Shown: in pieces, positions 22,861-22,961 of the stretch
How the letters are laid out: every line of letters begins with the position of its first letter
Numbering within the stretch: position 1 is the stretch's first letter
Assembly (NCBI GenBank): GCA_000444245.1
Contig: ATSW01028531.1
Span: forward strand, 1 to 22,961
DNA from: Botryllus schlosseri
Lineage: Eukaryota > Chordata > Ascidiacea > Stolidobranchia > Styelidae
Direction of reading: 5' to 3'
Length of the DNA: 22,961 nt
Position numbers and translations under genes: made by a program
The notes under the pieces: generated by a model
Databases searched by the model: none
What the model was told of the DNA's origin: nothing
Seen by the model: the letters and a program-made list of their open reading frames with translations, nothing else

Positions 22861-22961
22861 AATTACAATTACAGTTACAATTACAATTACTGCCTTGCAT
22901 GTTTCAATTACATTACAATTACTCAATGCTAAAAATATCAAATTACAATTACAATTACAAT
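22841..22961. repeat. TTACAA-type simple repeat, runs off the window
   Basis: Degenerate tandem hexamers of the form (ATTACA)n occupy 22858-22890, 22904-22922 and 22940-22961, with short unique interruptions. The array starts within the last codons of the remnant on its left and continues past the window edge, so its full length is unknown. Confidence 0.85.

Overview
The window is animal nuclear DNA: AT-rich, intron-containing, with consensus GT-AG splice sites and dispersed short transposable elements. It holds one gene I can identify with near certainty, a Six1/2 (sine oculis) class SIX-homeodomain transcription factor on the minus strand. It has two coding exons, 15610-16358 and 12837-13407, separated by a 2.2 kb intron. 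The SIX domain and homeodomain are very close to vertebrate SIX1/SIX2 and to fly Sine oculis. An alanine-rich N-terminal extension and a long His/Met/Gln/Pro-rich C-terminus are not vertebrate-like, so an invertebrate is likely. An invertebrate deuterostome such as an ascidian would fit, but the sequence does not settle the phylum.

Layout. 1-12400 is a gene-poor stretch downstream of the Six gene. It holds a tRNA-derived SINE with intact A and B boxes (minus, about 1812-2119) and a shorter second copy of the same family (plus, 10224-10376). It also has a fold-back element (1374-1715), a one-arm copy of that family (3216-3320), and a small unrelated inverted-repeat element (9032-9204). 12437-12690 is a hAT-type MITE just 3' of the Six stop codon, and it carries AATAAA motifs in the Six sense orientation. 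12837-16358 is the Six1/2 gene, with more fold-back copies in its intron. 16681-16859 is a compact fold-back copy just upstream of the gene, and 17590-17667 is a fused-end remnant. At 19411-19679 on the minus strand there is a well-bounded candidate internal exon of an unidentified gene. The right edge (22055-22961) has a hAT-like terminus, then a broken coding-like remnant of unknown family and a TTACAA-type simple repeat that runs off the window.

How the parts relate. The only protein-level biology I can defend is the Six1/2 regulator, which in other animals works with Eya and Dac/Ski-type partners. Its intron contains two copies of a 12-mer built around TGATACC, a SIX-type binding core, close to exon 1; autoregulation is a testable inference. 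I did not find a defence system, CRISPR array, operon or intact functional RNA gene. The less ordinary signals are the fold-back family, the two-copy SINE family, the MITE placed in the likely 3' UTR, and the orphan exon.
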